From Phaeobacter inhibens DSM 16374 (GTDB lineage Bacteria > Pseudomonadota > Alphaproteobacteria > Rhodobacterales > Rhodobacteraceae): a stretch of DNA of 64,000 nucleotides. Shown piece after piece: positions 53,411-61,381 of the stretch (positions are counted from its first letter, which is position 1; every line of letters starts with the position of its first letter). Both the position numbers and the translations under genes were made by a program. The stretch lies in contig NZ_KI421498.1 in assembly GCF_000473105.1 (NCBI RefSeq), positions 3,267,009 to 3,331,008 of the forward strand. Direction: 5' to 3'. The notes beneath the pieces were generated by a model. The model had not been told where the DNA came from. It made no database searches and was given only the letters and a program-made list of their open reading frames with translations.

Positions 53411-54324
53411 CCATGCGCCCCGACGCCAGAATACTTGAGCCGCGTCCTCCGCAGTTGACCCAAAAGAACAACGTCTCGGCGGGCGTTCTGTTGATGATCG
53501 CGGCCACCGTTGTCTTTGCGATGCAGGACGGGATCTCTCGGCATCTGGCAGGGGAGTATAACACCTTTATGGTGATCATGGTGCGTTATTGGTTCTTTGC
53601 GCTGTTTGTGATCGCGCTTGCGGCGCGCGCACCGGGGGGTATTCGCGCCACGGCCCGCACCGATCAGCTGGGGTTGCAGATCTTTCGCGGCGTGCTGCTG
53701 GTCGCGGAGATTTGCGTTGCGGTCTATGCTTTTACCGTGCTGGGACTGGTCGAAAGCGTGGCGGTGTTTATCTGCTATCCACTGTTGGTGGCGGCCCTGA
53801 GCGGGCCGGTGCTGGGGGAGCAGGTGGGCTGGCGGCGGTGGGCAGCGATTTCGGTCGGACTGATTGGCGTGCTGATCATCCTGCAACCCGGCATCGGTAT
53901 TTTTGACCCGCTGGCGATCATCCCATTTGTCTCGGCGTTGATGTTTGCGCTTTATGGTCTGATCACCCGCTATGCCGCGCGGCGCGACAGCACGGCGACC
54001 AGTTTCTTCTGGACCGGGGTTGCGGGCATGGTGGCGATGACCCTTGTCGGCATCTGGTACTGGGAGCCGATGAGTCAGGGCGATTGGATGTGGATGGGCA
54101 TCCTGTGTCTGACGGGTGTGACCGGGCATTGGCTGCTGATCAAATGCTATGAGATGGCCGAGGCCAGCGCGGTGCAGCCCTTTGCCTATTTCCACCTGAT
54201 CTGGGCGGCGGCGCTTGGGGTGATTGTTTTCGGCGAGGTGATCCGCACCAATGTCGCCATCGGTGCGTCCATCATCGTGGCGGCCGGCCTGTTCACCCTA
54301 TGGCGCGAACGCGTTAAGGGTTGA
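53407..54324 (+). CDS. DMT superfamily transporter (EamA)
   Basis: A 305-residue protein with about ten membrane helices in two EamA repeats: VSAGVLLMIAATVVFAMQDG, the repeat end WRRWAAISVGLIGVLIILQP and the second end RTNVAIGASIIVAAGLF. The loop FRGVLLVAEICVAVYAF is like that of S-adenosylmethionine or metabolite exporters, but the substrate is not certain. It overlaps mnmD upstream (ATGA) and the lytic transglycosylase downstream by 27 bases (convergent). Confidence 0.9.
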   Translation: MTMRPDARILEPRPPQLTQKNNVSAGVLLMIAATVVFAMQDGISRHLAGEYNTFMVIMVRYWFFALFVIALAARAPGGIRATARTDQLGLQIFRGVLLVAEICVAVYAFTVLGLVESVAVFICYPLLVAALSGPVLGEQVGWRRWAAISVGLIGVLIILQPGIGIFDPLAIIPFVSALMFALYGLITRYAARRDSTATSFFWTGVAGMVAMTLVGIWYWEPMSQGDWMWMGILCLTGVTGHWLLIKCYEMAEASAVQPFAYFHLIWAAALGVIVFGEVIRTNVAIGASIIVAAGLFTLWRERVKG

Positions 54325-56256
54325 TCCGGCCAGTTCTTTGGAGAAAGGCACCGGCAGCGGTGTCTTGCCAAGGCGCGCGCGATAGACTGGCAGGCTCTCG
54401 GTGACGCGCATCACGTAGTTGCGCGTCTCATTAAAGGGGATGTGTTCGATCCAGTCGACAATCCCCGGCGTGCCGCCACGCGGATCGCCATAACGCTCCA
54501 TCCAGGCCTTGGGGCGATGCGGGCCTGCGTTATAACCCGCCGCCATCATCACCACATTGCCGTTAAAATCACCCGCCAGATCCGCAAGGTAATTGCTGCC
54601 CAGAAGCGCATTATAGGACCAGTCGGAAATCAACCGACCGGTTGTGTGATTGGCCTGAATACCCATGTTCGAGGCCACCAGTTTTGCGGTGGCGGGCATC
54701 ACCTGCATCAGCCCCCGCGCGCCCGCATGGCTGATCACGATGGGGTCAAATTCACTTTCGCGGCGAGCAATGGCAAGGGTCATTTCCTTGGCCATGGGCA
54801 GGTCCTTCTGCGCGACGGGATGCAGCGGGAAATAGGCCGCTTCCAGCTCTTCGCCGGTCTGCGCGGCGCGTTTGGCGATCATCACTGCCAGATGTGGTTC
54901 GTTCATGCTGACAGCCATTTCGCCCAGCTGGCGTGCCTCAATCGGGTTTAGCCCCTCAACCAGATGGGTGAGGAAGCGCTCGGCCAGGGGCAGATCGCCA
55001 GTCTGCAACAGCAACAGCCCGGCCTCTGCCACGGTGGAGTTCAGGAAGCTGGCCGCGCGCCAGTCGGGCAGCTGCGGCGGAGTGATCAGATCGGGATCAA
55101 AGGGACGGCCCAGAACCTCTGCCGCCAACAACCCGTAGAAAGACGTCTGATAATCCGCCGCCTTGGCATAGGCGGCATGGGCTTTCTCAATGTCGCCATG
55201 GGCACCATAGGCCTGTCCCAGCCAATAGCCGCCACGACCCACCGAAATCGGGCTTTCGACAGAGGCGAGGAACCGTTCAAAGTGGTAGGCGGCCAGTTCC
55301 GGGTCGTTCAGTTTGCGCAAGGCGATATAACCTGCCAGCCATTCGCAATCGGAGTAGCCATAGCCCGCATCCTCGGGCGCGAAGTGATGTGCGGCCAGCT
55401 GATAGGCGCGTTCGTGATTGCCGTCACGCATGTCCTGCCGCGCCAGATCGCGGCGACGGCGCAGCCATTTGGCCGGCTCGCCCAGTTTTTCGGCGGTGGT
55501 GCTGCGGTCCATCATCAGGGTGATGGCATCCTCTTGGCGCCGCTTGCGGTCGCGCCAGGCAAAGCGATCATAGGCAAGGCCCGCGTTATTCTTCAGCGCG
55601 TCGGGTACGGCGGCGATCTTGCCATCCACACCCGGTTCGACCTCTTGCAGGGCCAGACGCGCCTCTGCCAGCTTGCGCGGCCCGTCCTTAACCAACGGCA
55701 ACATCCGCCGCGCGCTGACCTTGTGACCGTCCCACAGCAGCCGGTCCAGCCGGGCTGCGTGATGGGACGCCAGAAGTTTGGCGTGATGTTTCAGGTAATC
55801 GTCCTGAATGACCGATCCCATGGGCATGGTGCGCCAGGCCAGAACCAGCTCTGCCTCGCCTTCGCCTTTTTGCCCGGCTGCGATCAGCGCGCGGCCATAA
55901 CTCAGCGCGCCTTCGGCGGTCTGTGGCCGGGTGTCGCTGTAAAAGGCAAGGATGGTCTTGCGACCTGCGCTGGCAATCTCCGGCTCATTCTTGCGCCGCA
56001 GCAGCGCCAGCCCCGGCCAGTCCGACCGCCGCGCCAGAAACGCCATCACATCGGAGGCCGACCCCATCCCGGCGCGCAGGCGGTGCCATTCAATGACATC
56101 GCGGGCGACGGTGGCTTCGTGGCCTGCGCTGCGACCTGCCTCGCTCCATTTTTCCGAGCGCATCAGCTCCAGCGCGCGGCTTAGGTCCACGGCCATGGCA
56201 GCGGTGCCGCTCAGAGTGGCGGAAATGAGGGCAATAAGGGCCAGAATGCGTGTCAT
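54298..56256 (-). CDS. slt: Soluble lytic murein transglycosylase (Slt family)
   Basis: A 652-residue periplasmic enzyme. After a signal peptide (MTRILALIALISATLSGTAAMA) come a long helical superhelix (about 30-440) and a C-terminal SLT domain (about 485-630). The catalytic Glu is in IARRESEFDPIVISHAGARG, followed by LMQVMPATA, GSNYLADLAGDFNGNVVMMA and AGYNAGP. It cleaves peptidoglycan glycan strands, leaving 1,6-anhydro ends. I choose ATG 56256; ATG 56265 is possible. It is divergent from dapA. Confidence 0.93.
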   Translation of the reverse strand: MTRILALIALISATLSGTAAMAVDLSRALELMRSEKWSEAGRSAGHEATVARDVIEWHRLRAGMGSASDVMAFLARRSDWPGLALLRRKNEPEIASAGRKTILAFYSDTRPQTAEGALSYGRALIAAGQKGEGEAELVLAWRTMPMGSVIQDDYLKHHAKLLASHHAARLDRLLWDGHKVSARRMLPLVKDGPRKLAEARLALQEVEPGVDGKIAAVPDALKNNAGLAYDRFAWRDRKRRQEDAITLMMDRSTTAEKLGEPAKWLRRRRDLARQDMRDGNHERAYQLAAHHFAPEDAGYGYSDCEWLAGYIALRKLNDPELAAYHFERFLASVESPISVGRGGYWLGQAYGAHGDIEKAHAAYAKAADYQTSFYGLLAAEVLGRPFDPDLITPPQLPDWRAASFLNSTVAEAGLLLLQTGDLPLAERFLTHLVEGLNPIEARQLGEMAVSMNEPHLAVMIAKRAAQTGEELEAAYFPLHPVAQKDLPMAKEMTLAIARRESEFDPIVISHAGARGLMQVMPATAKLVASNMGIQANHTTGRLISDWSYNALLGSNYLADLAGDFNGNVVMMAAGYNAGPHRPKAWMERYGDPRGGTPGIVDWIEHIPFNETRNYVMRVTESLPVYRARLGKTPLPVPFSKELAGSTLNAFAP

Positions 56257-56397
56257 CTCTTGCATTTTCCAACGTTCCGGGGATAGAGCCAATGACGATA
56301 ATCCGTGACCTGCCGGTATCAACTCAAATCCCCGGCATGTCCATCACCCAAGCCGGTGCAATTCTGCGCCCGCACGAACAGCAAAGGGAGCGTGCCC

Positions 56398-57270
56398 ATG
56401 TTCAAAGGCTCTATGCCAGCCCTCGTCACCCCGTTTTCCAACGGCGAGCTGGATCTGGATACGCTCAAACGTTTGGTCGAGTGGCATATTGATCAGGGCT
56501 CTACTGCGCTGGTCCCGGTGGGCACCACCGGCGAAAGCCCGACGCTGACCCATGACGAGCATGAAACCGTGATTGCCGAGGTGGTGAAGATTGCGGCAGG
56601 CCGGGTGCCGGTGATTGCCGGTGCGGGCTCCAACAACACGGTTGAGGGCAAGCGGTTCGTGCAATTCGCCGCCGAGGTTGGCGCCGATGCCGCGCTGGTG
56701 GTGACGCCGTACTACAACAAGCCCACGCAGCGCGGGTTGATCGCGCATTTCACCGAGCTGCATAACTGCGCCGATATTCCGATTGTGATTTACAACATCC
56801 CCGGTCGCTCGATCATCGACATGACCCCGGCCACCATGGGCGAACTGGCCAAGCTGGAACGCATCATCGGCGTGAAGGATGCAACCGGCGATATCGCGCG
56901 TGTATCGCAGCAACGTGCGTCCTGCGGTGCGGATTTCATCCAGCTGTCCGGTGAGGATGCCACTGCTCTGGGGTTCAACGCCCATGGCGGGGTTGGCTGT
57001 ATTTCGGTAACGGCCAATGTGGCGCCGAAGCTTTGCGCGGAATTCCAGGCGGCGACGCTGGCCGGTGATTACGCATTGGCGCTGGAGTATCAGGACAAAC
57101 TGATGCCGCTGCATGAGGCGATTTTCATTGAGCCGGGTCTGGTTGGGGCAAAATATGGCCTGTCGAAACTGGGCTTGTGCAGCGAAGAGGTGCGCCTGCC
57201 GCTGACGGGTCTGGAAGACAGCACCAAGGCCGCAATCGACGCGGCCATGGCGCACGCGGGCCTGCTGTAA
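56398..57270 (+). CDS. dapA: 4-hydroxy-tetrahydrodipicolinate synthase
   Basis: A 290-residue TIM-barrel aldolase condensing pyruvate and aspartate semialdehyde for lysine and diaminopimelate synthesis. Seen are [44 protein letters not shown] (Tyr about 132), IYNIPGRS and the Schiff-base Lys in [14 protein letters not shown] (about 160). Start ATG 56398 after AAAGGGAG. Length matches E. coli DapA (292). It has its own terminator (57303-57335). Confidence 0.97.
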   Translation: MFKGSMPALVTPFSNGELDLDTLKRLVEWHIDQGSTALVPVGTTGESPTLTHDEHETVIAEVVKIAAGRVPVIAGAGSNNTVEGKRFVQFAAEVGADAALVVTPYYNKPTQRGLIAHFTELHNCADIPIVIYNIPGRSIIDMTPATMGELAKLERIIGVKDATGDIARVSQQRASCGADFIQLSGEDATALGFNAHGGVGCISVTANVAPKLCAEFQAATLAGDYALALEYQDKLMPLHEAIFIEPGLVGAKYGLSKLGLCSEEVRLPLTGLEDSTKAAIDAAMAHAGLL

Positions 57271-57640
57271 GCGCAGCACACCGACCATGGACATGGTTTT
57301 TCGGACCGGGACGCTTATGCGTTCCGGTCTGTTTCGTTTTGGCTGTCTTCTGTCTCTAACTGACGGTTTAGGGTCACATCGCCAGGGCCAGATCCGTCGA
57401 AAATGAAAAAGGCGGCGCCGCCCCGAGGAAAGATCCCGGGAAAGGCTGGAAGTTGCGGGACGCGTCACTGCCCCGGTGCCAAACTGTTTTGCACGAACCC
57501 TGAGGGCATAACTGCCAACAGGGCCGGTTTCCATGGTGTCCGGGGGCGTAAATCCCGGAGGTGATCGCGATCCGGAACAGGATAGTGCCGCCAGATGTAT
57601 CAACGGTAAGCAGGGCGCGCGCCGCATTGGCAACGGCGGG
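57271..57640. other. 370-base intergenic region
   Basis: Apart from the dapA terminator at its left end, no gene, RNA or mobile sequence was recognised. I compared it by eye with tmRNA, RNase P RNA and SRP RNA signatures without a match. The frame on the minus strand that crosses it is antisense to dapA and rejected. It may be a decayed gene or an unannotated small RNA. Confidence 0.5.
57303..57335 (+). terminator. Terminator of dapA
   Basis: GACCGGGACGC-TTAT-GCGTTCCGGTC (one G:U pair) is followed by TGTTTCGTTTT, 32 bases after the dapA stop. Confidence 0.85.
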
Positions 57641-58522
57641 TCACCCCAGCACGGATGTCAGATGCCGTGTCTTATCCGGGTTGCGAGTCACATAGATGCG
57701 GGCAATCCGGCCGTCGCGAATCTCCAGCGAGGTGGCTTGCAGAATGCCGTCCTCGCCCCGGCTCAGAATGGCGGGCAGGCCATTGAGCTGGCACAGGCGC
57801 CATTGATCTGGCGCTGTGTGATGGCCTTTGCGGGCAAGCCCTGCCAGCAGCCGCATCACCTTCTCGCGTCCGTATATCGGGTTGAGCGCCGCAGTCGCCT
57901 TGCCGCCGCCATCGGAAATCAGCTGCACATCGTTGCTCAGCAACCGGGTGAGGGCGGTCATGTCCCCGGTTTTGGACGCGCGAAAGAACGCCTCGGTCAG
58001 CGCGTCGCCGTGATCGGGGCGGCTGGGGGGATCCGGTCGCAGTGCCTGCACCTTGCGGCGCGCGCGGGTGGCGAGCTGGCGACAGGCCTCCGGCGAGCGA
58101 TTGAGCGCAGAGGCCACATCGCCATAAGGGCTGTCAAAGATGTCATGCAACAGAAAGGCCGCGCGTTCCAGCGGCGACAGCGCGTCCAGCGCCAAGAGCA
58201 GCGCAACCGAGACGTCATGGTCCAACTGATCGGTCGCATCATCGGTGAGCACGGGTTCCGGCAACCACTCCCCCGGATAGGTCTCGCGCTGTTTGCGGGC
58301 TGATTTCAGCTGATCAAGGCACAGCCGCGTGGTGATCCGCATCAGATACCCGGTCGGGTCCAGAACCTCGCCCTTGGGTGCGGATTGCCAGCGCAGATAG
58401 GCGTCTTGCAGGATATCCTCGGCATCGGTCACGCTGCCCAGCATCCGGTAGGCGGCCGCGAACAATCGCGGCCGCGCTGTCAGAAACGCATCGGTTCCTG
58501 TGTCTTTGGTCTGTGCTGTCAC
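57641..58522 (-). CDS. ECF41-type RNA polymerase sigma factor with SnoaL-like C-terminal domain
   Basis: A 293-residue sigma factor. Regions sigma2 (about 14-80: RLFAAAYRMLGSVTDAEDIL, TGYLMRITTRLCLDQ) and sigma4 (about 110-160) are linked by GEWLPEPVL, and the C-terminal SnoaL-like domain contains SDGGGKATA and ends with NPDKTRHL. WLPEP, DGGGK and NPDK are the three landmarks of group ECF41, where the fused domain replaces an anti-sigma factor. GTG start 58522 overlaps the stop of the partner gene. It should transcribe the pair from the promoter at 59023-59049. Confidence 0.94.
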   Translation of the reverse strand: MTAQTKDTGTDAFLTARPRLFAAAYRMLGSVTDAEDILQDAYLRWQSAPKGEVLDPTGYLMRITTRLCLDQLKSARKQRETYPGEWLPEPVLTDDATDQLDHDVSVALLLALDALSPLERAAFLLHDIFDSPYGDVASALNRSPEACRQLATRARRKVQALRPDPPSRPDHGDALTEAFFRASKTGDMTALTRLLSNDVQLISDGGGKATAALNPIYGREKVMRLLAGLARKGHHTAPDQWRLCQLNGLPAILSRGEDGILQATSLEIRDGRIARIYVTRNPDKTRHLTSVLG

Positions 58523-58989
58523 GCCGCGTTGGCCCCTGTTGTGCTCTCGCTCACAGGGTGGGCGCTGCGAAAGCCGATTGCAATGCGGTTCCAGCTGTTG
58601 ATGGCGCCAATCAGCAGCGTCAGCAGCACCTGTTCGCGTGGCTCAAACAGGTCTGCCATGGCGTCATAATCGACGTCCGGTGCGGCGGTGGCCTCCACCC
58701 GCGTCAGCGCCTCGCACCATGCCAGGGCGGCGCGTTCGCGGGGCGTGTAGAGCGGAGATTCGCGCCAGGCGTTCAGCAGATGCATCCGGTCCTCGCTCTC
58801 GCCATGGGCGCGCATCTCATGGGTGTGCATATGAATGCAGAAGGCGCAGCCGTTGATCTGGGAGGCGCGCAGTTTCACCAGTTCCACCAGACTGAATTCC
58901 AGCGTGCTGTTCTTGAACAGATTCTCCTGCTCCAGCATCGGTTTGAACAGATCACCGGCGACAGAGAAATAATCGAGACGTTGGGTCAT
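58519..58989 (-). CDS. Carboxymuconolactone decarboxylase family protein (AhpD-like), ECF41 target
   Basis: A 156-residue protein of the AhpD fold with the redox pair in INGCAFCIHMHTHEMR (CxxCxxxH, about 48-55) and RERAALAWCEALTRV. Members linked to ECF41 factors belong to the COE group (carboxymuconolactone decarboxylases, oxidoreductases, epimerases). It probably has thiol peroxidase activity, but its role in ECF41 signalling is unknown. ATG 58989 has AAAGGACC upstream and lies 34 bases after the ECF41-like promoter. Confidence 0.92.
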   Translation of the reverse strand: MTQRLDYFSVAGDLFKPMLEQENLFKNSTLEFSLVELVKLRASQINGCAFCIHMHTHEMRAHGESEDRMHLLNAWRESPLYTPRERAALAWCEALTRVEATAAPDVDYDAMADLFEPREQVLLTLLIGAINSWNRIAIGFRSAHPVSESTTGANAA

Positions 58990-59022
58990 GGGTTTGGTCC
59001 TTTCTGATGGGTTCAGAAACAG

Positions 59023-59049
59023 GACGAGGCAGCGGGCGGGTTTGTGACA
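59023..59049 (-). promoter_or_regulatory. ECF41-type promoter of the CMD-sigma operon
   Basis: Read on the minus strand: TGTCACA (-35, 59049-59043), a 16-base spacer, and CGTC (-10, 59026-59023). These match the -35 and -10 elements I recall for ECF41 target promoters. It lies directly upstream of the CMD gene, so the sigma factor probably drives its own operon. Confidence 0.85.
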
Positions 59050-59094
59050 TGACCGGCGCGATTTTTTTAAAAAGGATGTGCATTCAATGAGAAA

Positions 59095-59115
59095 AGGGCG
59101 CCGCTGGGGCGCCCT
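59095..59115 (-). terminator. Terminator of the soe operon
   Basis: AGGGCGCC / GGCGCCCT arms across a 5-base loop, followed on the minus strand by TTTTC, 22 bases after the soeC stop. Confidence 0.8.
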
Positions 59116-59136
59116 GATTGTGGTCTTTGGTGGTGA

Positions 59137-60024
59137 TCAGCGTTTGCCGTAATAGAGCCCGACCACATGTTCGGCCTGTGCAAAGAACAGCCAGCGCGAG
59201 ACGGCAATACCGGCGATATGCAGGAGCACGGCAACGCCTGCGAACAGGTGTTTGAGCATCAGCCCCTCAACCGGCAGGATCAGGCAGATCAAAGGCAGCG
59301 CGAAGCCAAGGGCGAAGGCGATCACCCGCAGTTTCTGCGCATGTTTGCGCCCGACCACATGCACGAATTCGCGCAGCAGATAGTTGGAGCCGGTATGGGG
59401 CGGCTCAAACGCGCGCACGGTGCCGCGATCGCCAAGGCCAGTGGCGGTGCCCATATTGGTGCCAGAGGTGGCAAAGGCCTGATCGCCCTTGGCCCAATAG
59501 GCCAGCTGCACCGAGCCTGCGATGGCCAGAAGCCAGGGTGCCAGCGCCTCAGCCCCGGCCAGTAGCGACCCGCCCGCAAGGCTGAAAGACAGGAACATCA
59601 CCGGCGTCAGGGACATGTTCCAGCGCGGGATGGTCTTCAGCTGGGTGTAGATCATCGAAGTGGTAAAGACTGTCGCCAGCGACAGCGCCGCGCCCAGCCA
59701 GCCAAGCGCCCACCAATGGGTGTCCAGAAACACCGCGCCAAAAGCAAAAAGCCCCATCACGATGAGGGCTGCAACCGCGCAGATGCCCTCACGGCTGAGC
59801 CAGCTGGTTTTCCACTGGGTGAAGGCGCGCCAGGCCCGTTCCGGTCGGCCGAGGTGAAAGGTGGAGGCCAGTAGCCCGCCCACCGCAAAGCCAAAGGCGA
59901 GGGCATAGAACACAAAGGCCACCCAGCCGGTGACCTCGGGCTTGCCGAGGCCAAGAAAGGCCAGAAGACCAAAACCGAGACCGGAGAGGGTGGTGAAGAT
60001 GATAACGGATGGTGCCGGATGCAT
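59137..60024 (-). CDS. soeC: SoeC/DmsC-like membrane anchor subunit
   Basis: A 295-residue membrane protein with about eight hydrophobic helices, starting MHPAPSVIIFTTLSGLGFGL, with STFHLGRPERAWRAFTQWKT and FVHVVGRKHAQKLRV. It belongs to the DmsC/NrfD-like anchors that pass electrons to or from quinone. As part of a SoeABC-type complex it would deliver electrons from sulfite oxidation to the quinone pool. ATG 60024 overlaps the soeB stop (TGATG). A terminator follows the gene. Confidence 0.88.
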   Translation of the reverse strand: MHPAPSVIIFTTLSGLGFGLLAFLGLGKPEVTGWVAFVFYALAFGFAVGGLLASTFHLGRPERAWRAFTQWKTSWLSREGICAVAALIVMGLFAFGAVFLDTHWWALGWLGAALSLATVFTTSMIYTQLKTIPRWNMSLTPVMFLSFSLAGGSLLAGAEALAPWLLAIAGSVQLAYWAKGDQAFATSGTNMGTATGLGDRGTVRAFEPPHTGSNYLLREFVHVVGRKHAQKLRVIAFALGFALPLICLILPVEGLMLKHLFAGVAVLLHIAGIAVSRWLFFAQAEHVVGLYYGKR

Positions 60025-60818
60025 CAGCTTGCCCCTCCTGACGTTTGTCCCGGAAGCTTATCAAGCGCCTTGTCCAGCCAGCCAAGGAACCCCTTGGGAT
60101 CTTCGGCGACGGGGGCCAGCAGCGGGGCGAGGATGTCGATCTGGTCCTCGATCTGGTCCTTCGGGCGGGGCGGCAGGTATTTGTTCACCGGTTTGGTGCC
60201 CATTTCCGGCATCAGATCCATGCCGGCGCGCGCGGCCACCAGTTTGGAGACATCGCTGTCAGGATCCCCCAGATCGCCAAAATGGCGCGCGCCTGCCGGG
60301 CAGGTCCGCACGCAAGACGGCACACGGTCCACCTCTTCGAGGTTCTCATTGTAGATCCGGTCGACGCAGAGCGTGCATTTCTTCATCACACCTTCGGCCA
60401 GATCCAGCTCGCGCGCGCCATAGGGGCAGGACCAGGCACATAGGCCACAGCCGATGCAATTGTCCTCGTTCACCAGAACGATGCCGTCTTCCACCCGCTT
60501 GTAGCTGGCGCCGGTGGGGCAGACGGTGACGCAGGGGGCGTCTTCGCAGTGCAGGCAGGATTTCGGGAAATGCACCAGTTGGGCCGCCGGGTTGGGCTGG
60601 CTGGCACAGGGGGAGGGCTGCACCTCGTAGGAGTGCACACGGTTGAGGAAGGTGCCGGATGGATCAGCGCCATAGGCGTTCTGATCGCTGAGCGGCGCGC
60701 CATAGTTTTCGGTGTTCCAGCCCTTGCAGGAGATCACACAGGCATGGCAGCCGACGCAGGTATCAAGGTCAATGACCAGACCCATCTTGCGGTCGGTCCT
60801 GGTGGGAAGCTCGGTCAT
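60024..60818 (-). CDS. soeB: SoeB-like iron-sulfur subunit
   Basis: A 264-residue cytoplasmic electron-transfer protein with four clusters of cysteines: DTCVGCHACVISCKG, CLHCEDAPCVTVCPTGAS, DNCIGCGLCAWSCPYGAREL and CTLCVDRI...CVRTCPAGARHFG. These fit four [4Fe-4S] centres of DmsB/PhsB/SoeB proteins. I start at ATG 60818, which overlaps the stop of the gene at 60815-61381 (ATGA). It passes electrons from SoeA to SoeC. Confidence 0.93.
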   Translation of the reverse strand: MTELPTRTDRKMGLVIDLDTCVGCHACVISCKGWNTENYGAPLSDQNAYGADPSGTFLNRVHSYEVQPSPCASQPNPAAQLVHFPKSCLHCEDAPCVTVCPTGASYKRVEDGIVLVNEDNCIGCGLCAWSCPYGARELDLAEGVMKKCTLCVDRIYNENLEEVDRVPSCVRTCPAGARHFGDLGDPDSDVSKLVAARAGMDLMPEMGTKPVNKYLPPRPKDQIEDQIDILAPLLAPVAEDPKGFLGWLDKALDKLPGQTSGGAS

Positions 60819-61381
60819 TGCAGGACCCTCCATTTCGGATCTGTAATCGCCCAGAAAAATCGCAAATTATCGTCGACAAGCGCGGAATAAATCCCCTCGA
60901 CCTTGGTGAGGTTGCCCGCCAGTTTCGCCAAGTGCCACGCATTGTCCAAAGAGCACCAAACCGGTTGGGACATCAGAACCTGATGGTTGTTGGCTTGACC
61001 AAAGTCAAAGCAACGTGAAGCAACCTCTGTGCGCATCGTGTCCAAATGCGGATTGCCCCAGGCCCAGAGAAACTCCTCGCGGGGCGCGAACCAACTACCG
61101 ATGTAGGACAACGGTGTTTCCACGATGCCGCCGCCCGGGAAATGGAACTCAAGAAGGCCAACGTCTTCGTCGTACCCCCAGGTGCCTTGGCCATTGCCGA
61201 TGCCAAAGTCGCGTCTCAGGAGGGTCATCTTCTCGTCAATTTGCACGCAGGCGTGTTGGATCTGCGCATCTAAATCTGGATCCGTCACAGCATGGCGGAT
61301 GTTGCAGTTTTCGCAGGTTACCTCAAATTCAAACATAGGGGGCTGCGTTGGTATTTGGGTGCGTTTGAAAGGCCAGATCAT
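60815..61381 (-). CDS. DUF6882-like protein inserted between soeA and soeB
   Basis: A 188-residue soluble protein, MIWPFKRTQIPTQPPMFEFE at the start, a CENCNIRH metal-like pair (about 27-34), and YIGSWFAPREEFLWAWGNPH followed by AWHLAKLAGNLTKVEGIYSA. The Trp-rich LWAWGN pattern is like that of DUF6882 proteins (from memory, moderate). ATG 61381 overlaps the soeA stop, and its own stop overlaps soeB, both as ATGA. Four of its lines counted by hand average about 51% G+C, below most of soeA. No subunit role in sulfite oxidation is known to me, so it looks like an embedded foreign gene. Confidence 0.8.
   Translation of the reverse strand: MIWPFKRTQIPTQPPMFEFEVTCENCNIRHAVTDPDLDAQIQHACVQIDEKMTLLRRDFGIGNGQGTWGYDEDVGLLEFHFPGGGIVETPLSYIGSWFAPREEFLWAWGNPHLDTMRTEVASRCFDFGQANNHQVLMSQPVWCSLDNAWHLAKLAGNLTKVEGIYSALVDDNLRFFWAITDPKWRVLQ

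Noticed and set aside
56344-57633. 429-residue minus-strand frame across dapA and the following gap
   Set aside because: Antisense to dapA, low-complexity Arg/His-rich product, and no start signal.
57271-57640. Possible tmRNA, RNase P RNA or SRP RNA in the large gap
   Set aside because: A GAGGAAAG string caught my attention, but none of the conserved cores of these RNAs, nor a tmRNA tag sequence, could be found.
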